From: Igneacidithiobacillus copahuensis
Lineage (GTDB): Bacteria > Pseudomonadota > Gammaproteobacteria > Acidithiobacillales > Acidithiobacillaceae
Assembly: GCF_018854015.1 (NCBI RefSeq)
Contig: NZ_JAAXYO010000016.1
Coordinates: forward strand, 1 to 64,000
DNA length: 64,000 nucleotides
Reading direction: 5' to 3'
Shown here: positions 52,003-59,977 of the stretch, piece after piece
How positions within the stretch are numbered: the first letter of the stretch is position 1
Layout of the letters: every line of letters begins with the position of its first letter
Translations under genes and position numbers: made by a program
The notes under the pieces: model-generated
Told to the model about the DNA's origin: nothing
Seen by the model: only the letters and a program-made list of their open reading frames with translations
The model's database searches: none

Positions 52003-52615
52003 ATTCCTGCTTGCCTTCCTGCTGCTCCTCGGCAGCCTATTGCTTTTTCCCTTGCAGCCAGTACTGGCGCAAGACGCGGCGCCCCATGCAGCAGACCATG
52101 ATCTGCAATTCTGGGATGCCCTCAGCCACTCCTATTACGTACAGGAGGGCTCACGAGGATCATTGGTCTACTTGTTTCTGGAGCCTGATTGTCCGTACTG
52201 TCATGTGCTCTATAACTGGCTGCAAAACCCCGTCAGTTCGGGCAAGCTCCGCCTGCGCGTCGTCATTATCGGTTTCCCGAACTCCTCCTCCAGTATGGGC
52301 AAAGCCGCGGCGATTCTCGGCGCCAAAGACCCTGTACAGGCGTTGAAGGAAAACGAGAAGGGCTTTGCTATCCACAATGGTGCGCCAGAGGGCGGCATTG
52401 CTCCTGCAAGCGCCGCCCTGATCCAGAAGCAGCTCGGCAAACTGCAGCGCAACTTCAACTTCTTGGCGGGGAAGGAGTCCCTACTCGATCCCCAGAGCGT
52501 CCAGCAATCGGGGGTAAGCACGCCCATGCTGGTCTATCGCAGTGGCAAGCAGGTGCAGTACGTCCTCGGCCTTCCCGACCATCAGCAATGGCAGCAGATC
52601 ATCGACGGACCTTGA
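51992..52615 (+). CDS. DsbG/DsbC-like periplasmic thioredoxin-fold protein
   Basis: About 207 residues with a signal peptide (LLLLGSLLLFPLQPVLAQ). The redox motif CPYC is in LVYLFLEPDCPYCHVLYNWLQ, and the cis-Pro loop is GVSTPMLVYRSGKQV. It resembles the catalytic domain of DsbC/DsbG but lacks a separate dimerisation domain. Adjacent to dsbB, suggesting a disulfide pair for envelope proteins. Confidence 0.82.
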   Translation: MRNKFLLAFLLLLGSLLLFPLQPVLAQDAAPHAADHDLQFWDALSHSYYVQEGSRGSLVYLFLEPDCPYCHVLYNWLQNPVSSGKLRLRVVIIGFPNSSSSMGKAAAILGAKDPVQALKENEKGFAIHNGAPEGGIAPASAALIQKQLGKLQRNFNFLAGKESLLDPQSVQQSGVSTPMLVYRSGKQVQYVLGLPDHQQWQQIIDGP

Positions 52616-53097
52616 GCCTGGCATTGGCCAGCTTGGCGCTACTGCTTGGTCTGGCTGCCCTGGGTACGGTGCTGTACCTGCAATTCGCGGGTGATATTCA
52701 GCCTTGCAGTCTCTGCATTTATCAGCGCGTGGCGGATCTGGCGATGCTCTTGGCGATCAGCATCGGCTTTTTTGCCGGGCGACGCTGGCTCTGGTCTTTG
52801 GCTGCTTTGGCGGCACTCGGCGGGGCGGTACTGGCAGGATGGCAGTGGCATCTGGCAAATAGCGCGACGCGCAAGGTTCATGCCTGTGCAGCCATTCAGT
52901 TACTACCGCAAGAAAACTTTGCGTCCGGGAGCTTTGCTGGAACGTTGGCTGGCGCTCTGGCCGGGCAAGGGTCCTGCGCGATTGCCGGGCAGCAGCGCTT
53001 CTGGAACCTGCCGATCACCCACTGGAGCGTTACCGTATTTCTGCTCTGTGCGCTGTGCCTGCTGCTGGCGATTTTCTTCAGCGCCCGGCGGCGCTGA
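52588..53097 (+). CDS. dsbB: Disulfide bond formation protein DsbB
   Basis: About 161-169 residues with four membrane helices. First Cys pair CSLC in IQPCSLCIYQRVADLAML; second periplasmic pair C-x(n)-C in HACAAIQ and GQGSCAIAG. Oxidises DsbA-type proteins and passes electrons to quinone. The start is ambiguous: ATG 52588 overlaps the previous gene by 28 bp, whereas TTG 52612 forms a TTGA junction. Confidence 0.85.
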   Translation: MAADHRRTLSLALASLALLLGLAALGTVLYLQFAGDIQPCSLCIYQRVADLAMLLAISIGFFAGRRWLWSLAALAALGGAVLAGWQWHLANSATRKVHACAAIQLLPQENFASGSFAGTLAGALAGQGSCAIAGQQRFWNLPITHWSVTVFLLCALCLLLAIFFSARRR

Positions 53098-53950
53098 GGG
53101 CAGTCCGAGCTGCCGCCTGGGCCTGCCCCGCGTAGGAACGACCAAAAAGCAGCCAGTGGTTGAGCAGATGATAGAGTTGGTAGAGGGGACGCCGAACGGC
53201 ATAGCCAGCGGCATCAAAAGCCGGCATGGCCAGGGCTTGATAACGTTGCCAGAACACTGCCGGTGGCTGGGCGAAGAGTTCCAGCATGGCAAGATCCATC
53301 TCCCGATCACAGACCGCTACAGCGGGATCGAAAAGCCAGACATCGCCATCGACCCCCGCGCCCCAATTCCCTGACCACAGGTCGCCGTGAGTGAGGGAAC
53401 CTTGCGGGGCATGATTCTGCAGGATCTCGGGCAGAGCCGCCAAAAGATCCGCAAACAGCCTCGCCTCCTCGCGCTGCAGCTCCATCTGCGCGATTAGGAC
53501 CTCCAAACGCTGCTCGCGCAAAAACTTCTGCCATTCTGCGGCGCTGGTTCCGTCCGTTAGGCGATTCTGCTGCCGCGTAGCGCCGAGAAAATTGTCGCGC
53601 GGCCAACCGAATTGCGGCCAGGCCGGGCTATGCAGAGCGGCCAGGACACCGCCCAGGGCGGCCCAGGCAGCATCGTCCTTGTGCGCGAAGGTCAATAACT
53701 GCAGGGCCAGGATGGTATCGCCGGACTCCTCCCAGACGCCATAGACGTGGGGCACCGGCACGCCCGCCGCCTGCAGGGCGCGTAGGCCGTCGGCTTCGGC
53801 TTCCGACTGGGTGCGCCCCTTCCCGATCTTGAGGAAAAGCGCCCGGTCGGCATTGTGTGCCCGATACATGCGAAAAAAATCACTCGCCCCACTGGCCTCT
53901 ACCCGCCAGTCGCCGCACAGCTCTTGCTGCAAGCGACGCTCTACAGACAT
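53078..53950 (-). CDS. Fructosamine kinase family protein
   Basis: 290 residues. APH/fructosamine-kinase fold with FFRMYRAHNADRALFLKIG, GVPVPHVYGVWEE, catalytic loop LTHGDLWSGNWG and DVWLFDPAVAVCDREMDLAML. These kinases phosphorylate glycated lysines or ribulosamine for deglycation. Converges on dsbB with 20 bp overlap and lies 3 bp after the purK stop on the same strand. Confidence 0.88.
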   Translation of the reverse strand: MSVERRLQQELCGDWRVEASGASDFFRMYRAHNADRALFLKIGKGRTQSEAEADGLRALQAAGVPVPHVYGVWEESGDTILALQLLTFAHKDDAAWAALGGVLAALHSPAWPQFGWPRDNFLGATRQQNRLTDGTSAAEWQKFLREQRLEVLIAQMELQREEARLFADLLAALPEILQNHAPQGSLTHGDLWSGNWGAGVDGDVWLFDPAVAVCDREMDLAMLELFAQPPAVFWQRYQALAMPAFDAAGYAVRRPLYQLYHLLNHWLLFGRSYAGQAQAAARTALSAAGR

Positions 53951-53953
53951 GGT

Positions 53954-55081
53954 CTAGTAGCCACTATCAGCGCCGCACAGCTCCGCCACCGTGCGCAGGG
54001 CAGCCGTCCGGCTCTCGGCCAGAATGTTGAGGTGACCCATCTTGCGCCCCGGCCGCGCCTCACTCTTTCCATAAAGATAGGGCTTTACTTGCGGATGGCA
54101 AAGCCAGGCGTTCCAGTCTGGCCCCGCCCCCTGCCACCATTCGCCGAGCAGGTTCAGCATCGCCACCGGCGAGAGCAGGCGGGTATCGCCCAAAGGTAAG
54201 CCGGTCAGGGCTCGTACCTGCTGATCGAACTGGCTGTGCACGCAGGCGTCGAGGGTATAATGGCCACTATTATGCGGGCGTGGCGCCATCTCGTTGACAA
54301 GCAATTCGCCATCCGCGCTGAGGAAAAATTCCACGGCGAGGACACCGACATACTCCAGTGCCTCGGCAATGCGCAGGGCCGCGCGCCGCGCCTGTTCCTG
54401 ATGCGCTTCAGAAAGCTCGCAGGGCACGATGCTGAGGTCCAGAATGCCATGCCGGTGTCGGTTCTCGGCGATGGGGTAAAAGACCGCCAGGCCATCGCTG
54501 CTGCGCGCAAGAATCACCGAAAACTCCTGACGCAGGGCGACCCGCGCTTCCAGCAACGCCGGACGCTGTCCCAGTTCCTGCCACGCCGTTGCCAAATCGG
54601 CGGCAGAGGCTACGGCCACCTGCCCCTTGCCATCGTAGCCATCCTGCGCGGTCTTGAGGATTGCCGGGAAAGCAAGCTGCGCGGCAGCCGGCAGATCGGC
54701 GGCCTGCTCGAGGAGGGCAAAGGGTGCCGTTACCAATCCCAGATCCCGAAAAAACGCTTTCTCCAGACGCCGGTCCTGGGCGATGCGCAGGGCTTCTGGA
54801 CCTGGCCGCAGAGGAAGCCGCTCGGCACAGTAGGCGAGGGTAGAAAGCGGGATCTGCTCGCGCTCGACCGTGACGGCGGCCACTCCAGCGCAGAACTCCG
54901 CCAACACCGCATCCTCGGTGAAAGGGGCGCAGAAATGTCGGGCCGCGACCGCCGCCGCCGGGGCTTTGGGATCCGGATCAAATACCCAGACATCGTAGTC
55001 GAGTCGCCGGGCGGCCAGGGCAAACATCAGCCCCAATTGGCCACCACCCAGAACGCCAAGGACACTGCCGGGCGCGATCAT
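53954..55081 (-). CDS. purK: N5-carboxyaminoimidazole ribonucleotide synthase
   Basis: 375-residue ATP-grasp enzyme. GVLGGGQLGLMFALAARRLDYDVWVFDPD, KTAQDGYDGKGQV and NEMAPRPHNSGHYTLDAC are PurK hallmarks. With PurE it converts AIR to CAIR using bicarbonate in purine synthesis. Overlaps purE by 4 bp. Confidence 0.96.
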   Translation of the reverse strand: MIAPGSVLGVLGGGQLGLMFALAARRLDYDVWVFDPDPKAPAAAVAARHFCAPFTEDAVLAEFCAGVAAVTVEREQIPLSTLAYCAERLPLRPGPEALRIAQDRRLEKAFFRDLGLVTAPFALLEQAADLPAAAQLAFPAILKTAQDGYDGKGQVAVASAADLATAWQELGQRPALLEARVALRQEFSVILARSSDGLAVFYPIAENRHRHGILDLSIVPCELSEAHQEQARRAALRIAEALEYVGVLAVEFFLSADGELLVNEMAPRPHNSGHYTLDACVHSQFDQQVRALTGLPLGDTRLLSPVAMLNLLGEWWQGAGPDWNAWLCHPQVKPYLYGKSEARPGRKMGHLNILAESRTAALRTVAELCGADSGY

Positions 55082-55578
55082 GATGCCGGTGGCGGCACTT
55101 GGCTGTGCAAGGCCTGCTCCGTTTGCGCTGCCCGAAAACGCTGCAGCCGCGCATGCAAGTCCGGGTCGTGCAGGGCCAGTTGTGCTGCGGCAAAGAGCGC
55201 CGCGTTGGCAGCCCCCGCCGCGCCAATGGCAAAGGTGGCGACCGGCACTCCCTTGGGCATTTGCACAATGGACAGCAAGGAGTCCTGCCCCTGCAGGTGC
55301 CGCGAAGGCACTGGCACCCCTAGCACCGGCACCAGGGTCTTGGCGGCTAGCATCCCCGGGAGGTGGGCGGCACCGCCGGCGCCCGCAATGATGGCCTGCA
55401 ATCCGCGCGCGCTGGCCTCCTCTGCATAGGCAAAGAGGAGATCGGGGGTGCGGTGGGCGGAGACGACCCGGGTCTCATGCGGTATCTGCAAATCGGCCAG
55501 AATCTGGGCAGCCGACTGCATCACCTCCCAGTCGCTCACACTGCCCATGACCACGCCGACAATCGGCCCCTGCTGCAT
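55078..55578 (-). CDS. purE: N5-carboxyaminoimidazole ribonucleotide mutase
   Basis: 166 residues: VGVVMGSVSDWEVMQSAAQIL, ETRVVSAHRTPDLLFAYAEEA, GAGGAAHLPGMLAAKTLVPVLGVPV. Class I PurE mutating N5-CAIR to CAIR. GGGGAGAG lies upstream. Divergent from trmB across 47 bp. Confidence 0.97.
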   Translation of the reverse strand: MQQGPIVGVVMGSVSDWEVMQSAAQILADLQIPHETRVVSAHRTPDLLFAYAEEASARGLQAIIAGAGGAAHLPGMLAAKTLVPVLGVPVPSRHLQGQDSLLSIVQMPKGVPVATFAIGAAGAANAALFAAAQLALHDPDLHARLQRFRAAQTEQALHSQVPPPAS

Positions 55579-55612
55579 TGCTCTCCCCTTCGGCGTCGCA
55601 CCGGAAACTGGC

Positions 55613-55620
55613 TATAATGC
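55613..55620. promoter_or_regulatory. Shared -10 element between purE and trmB
   Basis: TATAAT (55613-55618) lies 7 bases before the trmB ATG; read on the minus strand the same site gives CATTATAG, placed about 35 bp before purE. A single AT-rich patch in a GC-rich 47 bp gap suggests a bidirectional promoter, with a nearly leaderless trmB transcript. Confidence 0.45.
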
Positions 55621-55625
55621 CGGGC

Positions 55626-56312
55626 ATGAACGCGTCTCTCAAGCCCGAATTTCGTCCCATCCGCAGCTTTGTCCTGCGTCAGGGCCGCCTCACCAACGCG
55701 CAAGCGCGCATTTTGCAAGAGCGCGGCAGCTTTTACATTCTCGATGCTCAGGCAGCCTGGCACTCACCCTGGGCCGGCTCCCAAGCCCTGATGCTGGAAA
55801 TCGGCTTTGGCAATGGAGAACATCTGACGCAGTTTGCCGAGAAGCATCCGGACTGGGGCTGCATCGGTGCCGAGGTCCACTCCCCCGGCGTCGGCTCCCT
55901 ACTCTTGCGTGCCGAAGCGGCAGGACTCCAGAATCTGCGGGTACTGCATGACGATGTCGCGCCGTGGTTGCGTAGCTTGCCAGACAGCGTCTTTGCGCTG
56001 GTTGTCGTCCAGTTTCCCGATCCCTGGCGAAAGAAACGGCATCATAAGCGGCGCATCATTCAGCCCGATTTTCTGGAGCTGCTGCATCGGGTCATGCAAT
56101 CCGGTGGTGAGTTGCAGCTGGCGACAGACTGGCAGCCCTATGCCGAGCAGATGCTGACCTTGCTGGAAAGCGCGCCCGGCTGGGAGAATTTGGCGGGATC
56201 GGGGCACTATGCAGCCCCCCCGGAAAACCGTATCCAGACCCGTTTTGAACGCCGCGGTACGGCCTTGGGCCATGCCGTTTTCGACCTGCGCTTTGCTTGT
56301 CGCAAAAAATGA
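55626..56312 (+). CDS. trmB: tRNA (guanine-N7-)-methyltransferase TrmB
   Basis: 228 residues. SAM site LMLEIGFGNGEHLTQFA, EVHSPGVGSLLLRAEAAGLQNLRVLHDDV, and the catalytic VVVQFPDPWRKKRHHKRRIIQ. Methylates G46 of tRNA. ATG 55626 chosen; the upstream ATG at 55617 overlaps the TATAAT. Overlaps the regulator gene by 4 bp. Confidence 0.95.
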   Translation: MNASLKPEFRPIRSFVLRQGRLTNAQARILQERGSFYILDAQAAWHSPWAGSQALMLEIGFGNGEHLTQFAEKHPDWGCIGAEVHSPGVGSLLLRAEAAGLQNLRVLHDDVAPWLRSLPDSVFALVVVQFPDPWRKKRHHKRRIIQPDFLELLHRVMQSGGELQLATDWQPYAEQMLTLLESAPGWENLAGSGHYAAPPENRIQTRFERRGTALGHAVFDLRFACRKK

Positions 56313-57007
56313 GCGTGCCGCGCCTCTCCGATTGCCTGCACTGCCGGATGCGCGGGGAAAGTATCTTTGCTGGCCTCAATCCGGCGGAACTCTGCACCCT
56401 GGGCATGGAAGTGCAGGACATCGATTGCGCCGCCGGGGAGGTCCTCTATCGCTCGGGAGATCCCGCCCGCCACGCCTACACCCTGCGGGAAGGAGCGGTG
56501 AAGTTGGTAAAGACCTTGAGCAACGGCCAGCAGGTCATCCTGCGCCTGCTGCATCACGGTGATCTCTTTGGCTTTGAAGGACTGCGGGAGAAAGAGCATC
56601 GGCACGATGCCATCAGCATCGCGCCGGGCAAACTCTGTCGCCTGGATCTCGTCGAACTGCAGCGCCTATCCGAGCGCCAGCCGAAAGTCCGCGAGGCCAT
56701 TTTTCAGCGCTGGCAGGACGCTCTGCGCGCCAGCGAGGAACGGGTGGTGGAGCTCGGTGCCAAGAAGGCCGAGGCACGCCTCGCTACCTTTCTGTTGCAA
56801 TGGGCACAGCGCTATCCGCAGCTGCGCGTCCTGCCCTTCCCTCTGACCCGTCAGGATCTCGCCGATTTTCTTGGGCTATCGGTGGAGCATGTCAGCCGCC
56901 TCATGGCGGAATTCAAGCGTCAGAAACTGCTGCAAGAAGCTCGCAACCAACTGGAAATCCTCTCCCCGCAAAGACTGCAGGAAATCGCTGCGGCCAAATC
57001 CGACTGA
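56309..57007 (+). CDS. Crp/Fnr-family transcriptional regulator
   Basis: 232 residues: cyclic-nucleotide-binding-type beta-roll, dimer helix, and C-terminal helix-turn-helix LTRQDLADFLGLSVEHVSRLMAEF. The recognition helix has E193-x-x-S-R197, the FNR-type ExxSR triad for TTGAT half-sites. Cys at 9 and 12 (CLHC), 29, 40 and 110 recall FNR's cluster ligands (the FNR Cys122 counterpart is C110), but FNR's third N-terminal Cys position is Ser, so cluster binding is uncertain. It overlaps trmB and precedes an FNR-like box 12 bp after its own stop. Confidence 0.88.
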   Translation: MSVPRLSDCLHCRMRGESIFAGLNPAELCTLGMEVQDIDCAAGEVLYRSGDPARHAYTLREGAVKLVKTLSNGQQVILRLLHHGDLFGFEGLREKEHRHDAISIAPGKLCRLDLVELQRLSERQPKVREAIFQRWQDALRASEERVVELGAKKAEARLATFLLQWAQRYPQLRVLPFPLTRQDLADFLGLSVEHVSRLMAEFKRQKLLQEARNQLEILSPQRLQEIAAAKSD

Positions 57008-57018
57008 TTCACTCGAGA

Positions 57019-57060
57019 TTGATCTTTGTCAATGCACGCTTGTGCTGCCCTAGGCAAGAT
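57019..57060 (+). promoter_or_regulatory. FNR-like box and class II promoter of the SQR unit
   Basis: TTGAT-CTTT-GTCAA (57019-57032) differs from the TTGAT-N4-ATCAA consensus by one base. A -10-like CAAGAT (57055-57060) puts the box centre at about -41.5, the class II activator position. It lies directly between the regulator gene and the gene at 57146, 114 bp before the latter. Confidence 0.6.
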
Positions 57061-57145
57061 ATCTCCATTGGCGAGATGCTGCTCTGTTTCGTCGCGAAAG
57101 CAGCACTCTTTACAGCACCAAAAATTGAGACAAGGAGATTCCATC

Positions 57146-57643
57146 ATGTACCAAAACGATTCTGCAATGTTCCGCGTTCGTGGCCAGGGTGGCGGGCGCG
57201 CCGGTGGCGATCCTGCCCGAGCCGCCCGGCACCAGCACGATCAAGCGGTGTTTCACCGTCTGCTGGCCCTGCACGAGCAGATCGAACGCGACCTGGAGTT
57301 GTTGCCCAATGGCGTGCGTGCCCGCACCCGGTCCAACAATCCCGAAATCGTCGCGCTGTTGCACGACCATGTCCCCTCGATGAAGCAGCGGCTGGAAGAA
57401 AATTTTGGCCTGCGCTTCTGGGACCCGGCCTTCGCCGAGCTCTTTGCCCAGCACGACAAGATCCATATGGAGCTCACCCTGCTGCCGGATGGTGTACTGA
57501 TCGAGGAGACCAGCGAAGATCCGAATGTGGTCGAACTCATCCAGGCCCATGGCCAGATCATCAATCTCTTCGTTGCCAAAGGCGGCGCCCAGGCACAGCA
57601 GGAGAGCCCGTTGCCGGATGCCTATCGGCGCGTGCTGGCCTGA
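57146..57643 (+). CDS. Unknown protein with duplicated 60-residue His-bearing unit
   Basis: 165 residues, no signal peptide or membrane helix. After a Gly/Arg/His-rich leader (to about 35) two copies of one unit follow: residues 42-80 (LHEQIERDLELLPNGV...NPEIVALLHDHV) and 102-140 (QHDKIHMELTLLPDGV...DPNVVELIQAHG). His43/His103 and His75/His135 are exactly 60 apart and 32 apart within units, suggesting a metal or haem site. AAGGAG lies upstream. It precedes the SQR gene by 43 bp and follows the FNR-like box, so a role in sulfide/sulfur redox or its sensing is plausible. I cannot name the family. Confidence 0.8.
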   Translation: MYQNDSAMFRVRGQGGGRAGGDPARAARHQHDQAVFHRLLALHEQIERDLELLPNGVRARTRSNNPEIVALLHDHVPSMKQRLEENFGLRFWDPAFAELFAQHDKIHMELTLLPDGVLIEETSEDPNVVELIQAHGQIINLFVAKGGAQAQQESPLPDAYRRVLA

Positions 57644-57686
57644 GCTATCCTGATCAAAAGCATCGGTAGCATCACAGGAGGATTGT

Positions 57687-58829
57687 ATGGCCCAATTTAC
57701 CCTCATTGGTAGTGGCTTTGGCGGCCTGACGGCCGTGCGCGAGCTGCGCCGCCGCGCCCCCGACGCAGAGATCCGTCTCGTCGCCCCCAAGCCGGAGTTC
57801 ATTTACTACCCCAGTCTCATCTGGGTTCCGACCGGTCTGCGCCAGGGCGAGGAACTGCGCATCGACCTGCGCGACTTCTTCCAGCGCCAACGGGTGGAGT
57901 TCGTTGCCGACACGGTGCAATCCATCAATGCCCAAGGACAAGTGGAACTGGAATCCGGCGCCAGTCTGCAACAGGATGCCCTGATCATTGCCGCCGGCGG
58001 ACGCGGCCTGCGCAAGCTGCCGGGGATCGAACACAGTCTCGCCATCTGCGATGGCATCGAGACCGCGCAACAGATTCGCGAGCGCCTGCAGAGCATGGCC
58101 GGTGGCAAGATTGCCTTCGGCTTTGCCGGTAATCCCCAGGAACCGGGTGCCGTACGCGGCGGCCCCATCTTCGAGCTGCTCTTCGGGATCGACACCTACC
58201 TACGCCGTCAGGGCAATCGCGAAAAATTCACCCTGACCTTCTTCAATCCCATGCGCGAGCCGGGTAATCGTCTCGGTGTCGATGCCGTCGCGGGATTGTT
58301 GGCGGAGATGGAAAAACGCCAGATTCGCACCCACCTCGGCCACAAAATTACCGGCTTCGATGCCCAACAGGTGCACACCGAGGGGGGCGACATCGATGCC
58401 GATCTGATCCTCTTCATGCCCGGTATGACCGGCCCGGCCTTTGCGGCCAACAGTGCCCTGCCGCTGTCGGCGGGCGGTTTCCTGCAGGCCGACAATCACT
58501 GTCAGGTTCCTGGCCTGCCCGGGGTCTATGTGGTGGGGGATGCGGCATCCTACGGTGACAGTCCGGACTGGCTACCCAAACAGGGACACAGCGCCGATCT
58601 CCAGGCTAAGACTGCGGTGCACAATGCCCTTCGCCATGTGCAAGGACAAGCGGCCGACCAGAGCTTCCGCCAGGAACTTATCTGCATCGTCGACAGTCTC
58701 GACGGCGGCAACCTCGTATTTCGCAACCCCAATACGGCCCGCGTCGTCCCCGGCTCCTGGTGGCATCTGGCCAAGCGCGCCTTTGAATGGCGCTATCTGG
58801 CCCCCTATCGCCCCCGTTCTGCCGGGTAA
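57687..58829 (+). CDS. Sulfide:quinone oxidoreductase-family flavoprotein
   Basis: 380 residues. FAD-binding FTLIGSGFGGLTAVRELRR, AGGRGLRKLPG, and the C-terminal FAD motif GVYVVGDAASYG with PKQGHSADLQAKTAVHN typical of SQR/FCC-B. Three Cys stand at positions suggestive of SQR redox residues (AICDGIE, NHCQVPG, ELICIVDS), but their correspondence to the C128/C160/C356 set is not exact; NDH-2 type oxidation cannot be excluded. AGGAGG lies upstream. Oxidises sulfide at the membrane face and reduces quinone. Overlaps hpnB convergently by 25 bp. Confidence 0.82.
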   Translation: MAQFTLIGSGFGGLTAVRELRRRAPDAEIRLVAPKPEFIYYPSLIWVPTGLRQGEELRIDLRDFFQRQRVEFVADTVQSINAQGQVELESGASLQQDALIIAAGGRGLRKLPGIEHSLAICDGIETAQQIRERLQSMAGGKIAFGFAGNPQEPGAVRGGPIFELLFGIDTYLRRQGNREKFTLTFFNPMREPGNRLGVDAVAGLLAEMEKRQIRTHLGHKITGFDAQQVHTEGGDIDADLILFMPGMTGPAFAANSALPLSAGGFLQADNHCQVPGLPGVYVVGDAASYGDSPDWLPKQGHSADLQAKTAVHNALRHVQGQAADQSFRQELICIVDSLDGGNLVFRNPNTARVVPGSWWHLAKRAFEWRYLAPYRPRSAG

Positions 58830-59977
58830 ACCCGCCCCTTCCAGGCACCACCCCGCCCGCCGTAGTGACGACGGGCGGAGTCCAAAGTCATCAGGGTATA
58901 CAGCCAGGCGGCCGGCTGTAATGTCAGCACCCAAAGCGGAGAAAGCCGATAATCGCGCAGGGTCGGCCAGAACATCCGCCAGGAGAGTAACAGGCTGGCC
59001 AGGGATAGTCCCCAAACCCAGGCTTGGTCGTAGGCAAGCCCGACGAGCAATAGCACCCAAGGCAGCAGATACAGAAAGAGCATACTCAACGTGGCAATGA
59101 GCAGGCGCGACGGGCGAAAATCGAGTTGCACATAGGCGGAGCGCGTCACCATCCCCCAGATTTCCTGCAGGCGGGTATAGCGCCGCAGGCTGGCACTATG
59201 ATCGGCAAGTCCCAGCCAGATAGGCCCCTGTGCCTTGAGTTGCGCGGCCAAGGTGCAGTCGTCGATGAGCGCGCCACGCATCGCCTGCAGCCCGCCGCTT
59301 GCCGTCAACGCTGCGCCTGCCACCAGCATGCATCCCCCCGCCGCGCCGGCGAGCTTACGTCGCGGGTCATTGACCCAGGGGAAGGGATACAGCTTCTGAA
59401 AAAAGAACAGAAAAGGCGGAATGAGCCAGCGCTCCCACAAAGTCTGACAGGAAAGACGCACCATGAGTGAGACCAAAACACGCTTTTCCGTCACCGCTTT
59501 GGCGACGAGGGCGCGCAAGACCAGCGGCGCATGTACGATATCGCCATCGGTAAACCAGAGGTAGGGTACGGCGCCAGCCGCCTCCACCCCTTGCGACATC
59601 GCCCAGACCTTACCCGCCCAGCCTGCCGGGAGGTCTTTTCCGCGCAGGACCGTCAGCCGCGATGCAGCATCCAGTTCTGCCGCAGCAGACTGCGCCAGAT
59701 CCGCAGTACCGTCGGCACTTTGGTCATCAATGACGATCAGTCGCAGTTCGCCGGGATAGTCCTGGCCAAGAATCCCGCGCACGCAGGCAGCAATTCCGGC
59801 CGCCTCGTTCCGTGCGGGGACCACGGCAGTGACTGCCGGCCACTGTGCAATTTCCGCGGCGGTAAGGCGTTGGTCCGCTAGCCAAAATCCTCCCCGCGCC
59901 AGATACAGGACAACCCACGCCAGAAAAACCGCGATCGCAAAGCCCAGCAGCATCAGGCATTGCCACCAATCCGCCAT
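58805..59977 (-). CDS. hpnB: Hopene-associated glycosyltransferase HpnB
   Basis: About 390 residues. GT2 domain with TAVVPARNEAAGIAACVRGILGQDYPGELRLIVIDDQSADGTADLA, WFTDGDIVHAP, and C-terminal membrane helices. HpnB occurs in hopanoid gene sets and is thought to act on hopanoid or other lipid substrates, though other hopanoid genes are not nearby. ATG 59977 lies inside the pilU 3' end (25 bp overlap). Confidence 0.85.
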   Translation of the reverse strand: MADWWQCLMLLGFAIAVFLAWVVLYLARGGFWLADQRLTAAEIAQWPAVTAVVPARNEAAGIAACVRGILGQDYPGELRLIVIDDQSADGTADLAQSAAAELDAASRLTVLRGKDLPAGWAGKVWAMSQGVEAAGAVPYLWFTDGDIVHAPLVLRALVAKAVTEKRVLVSLMVRLSCQTLWERWLIPPFLFFFQKLYPFPWVNDPRRKLAGAAGGCMLVAGAALTASGGLQAMRGALIDDCTLAAQLKAQGPIWLGLADHSASLRRYTRLQEIWGMVTRSAYVQLDFRPSRLLIATLSMLFLYLLPWVLLLVGLAYDQAWVWGLSLASLLLSWRMFWPTLRDYRLSPLWVLTLQPAAWLYTLMTLDSARRHYGGRGGAWKGRVYPAERGR

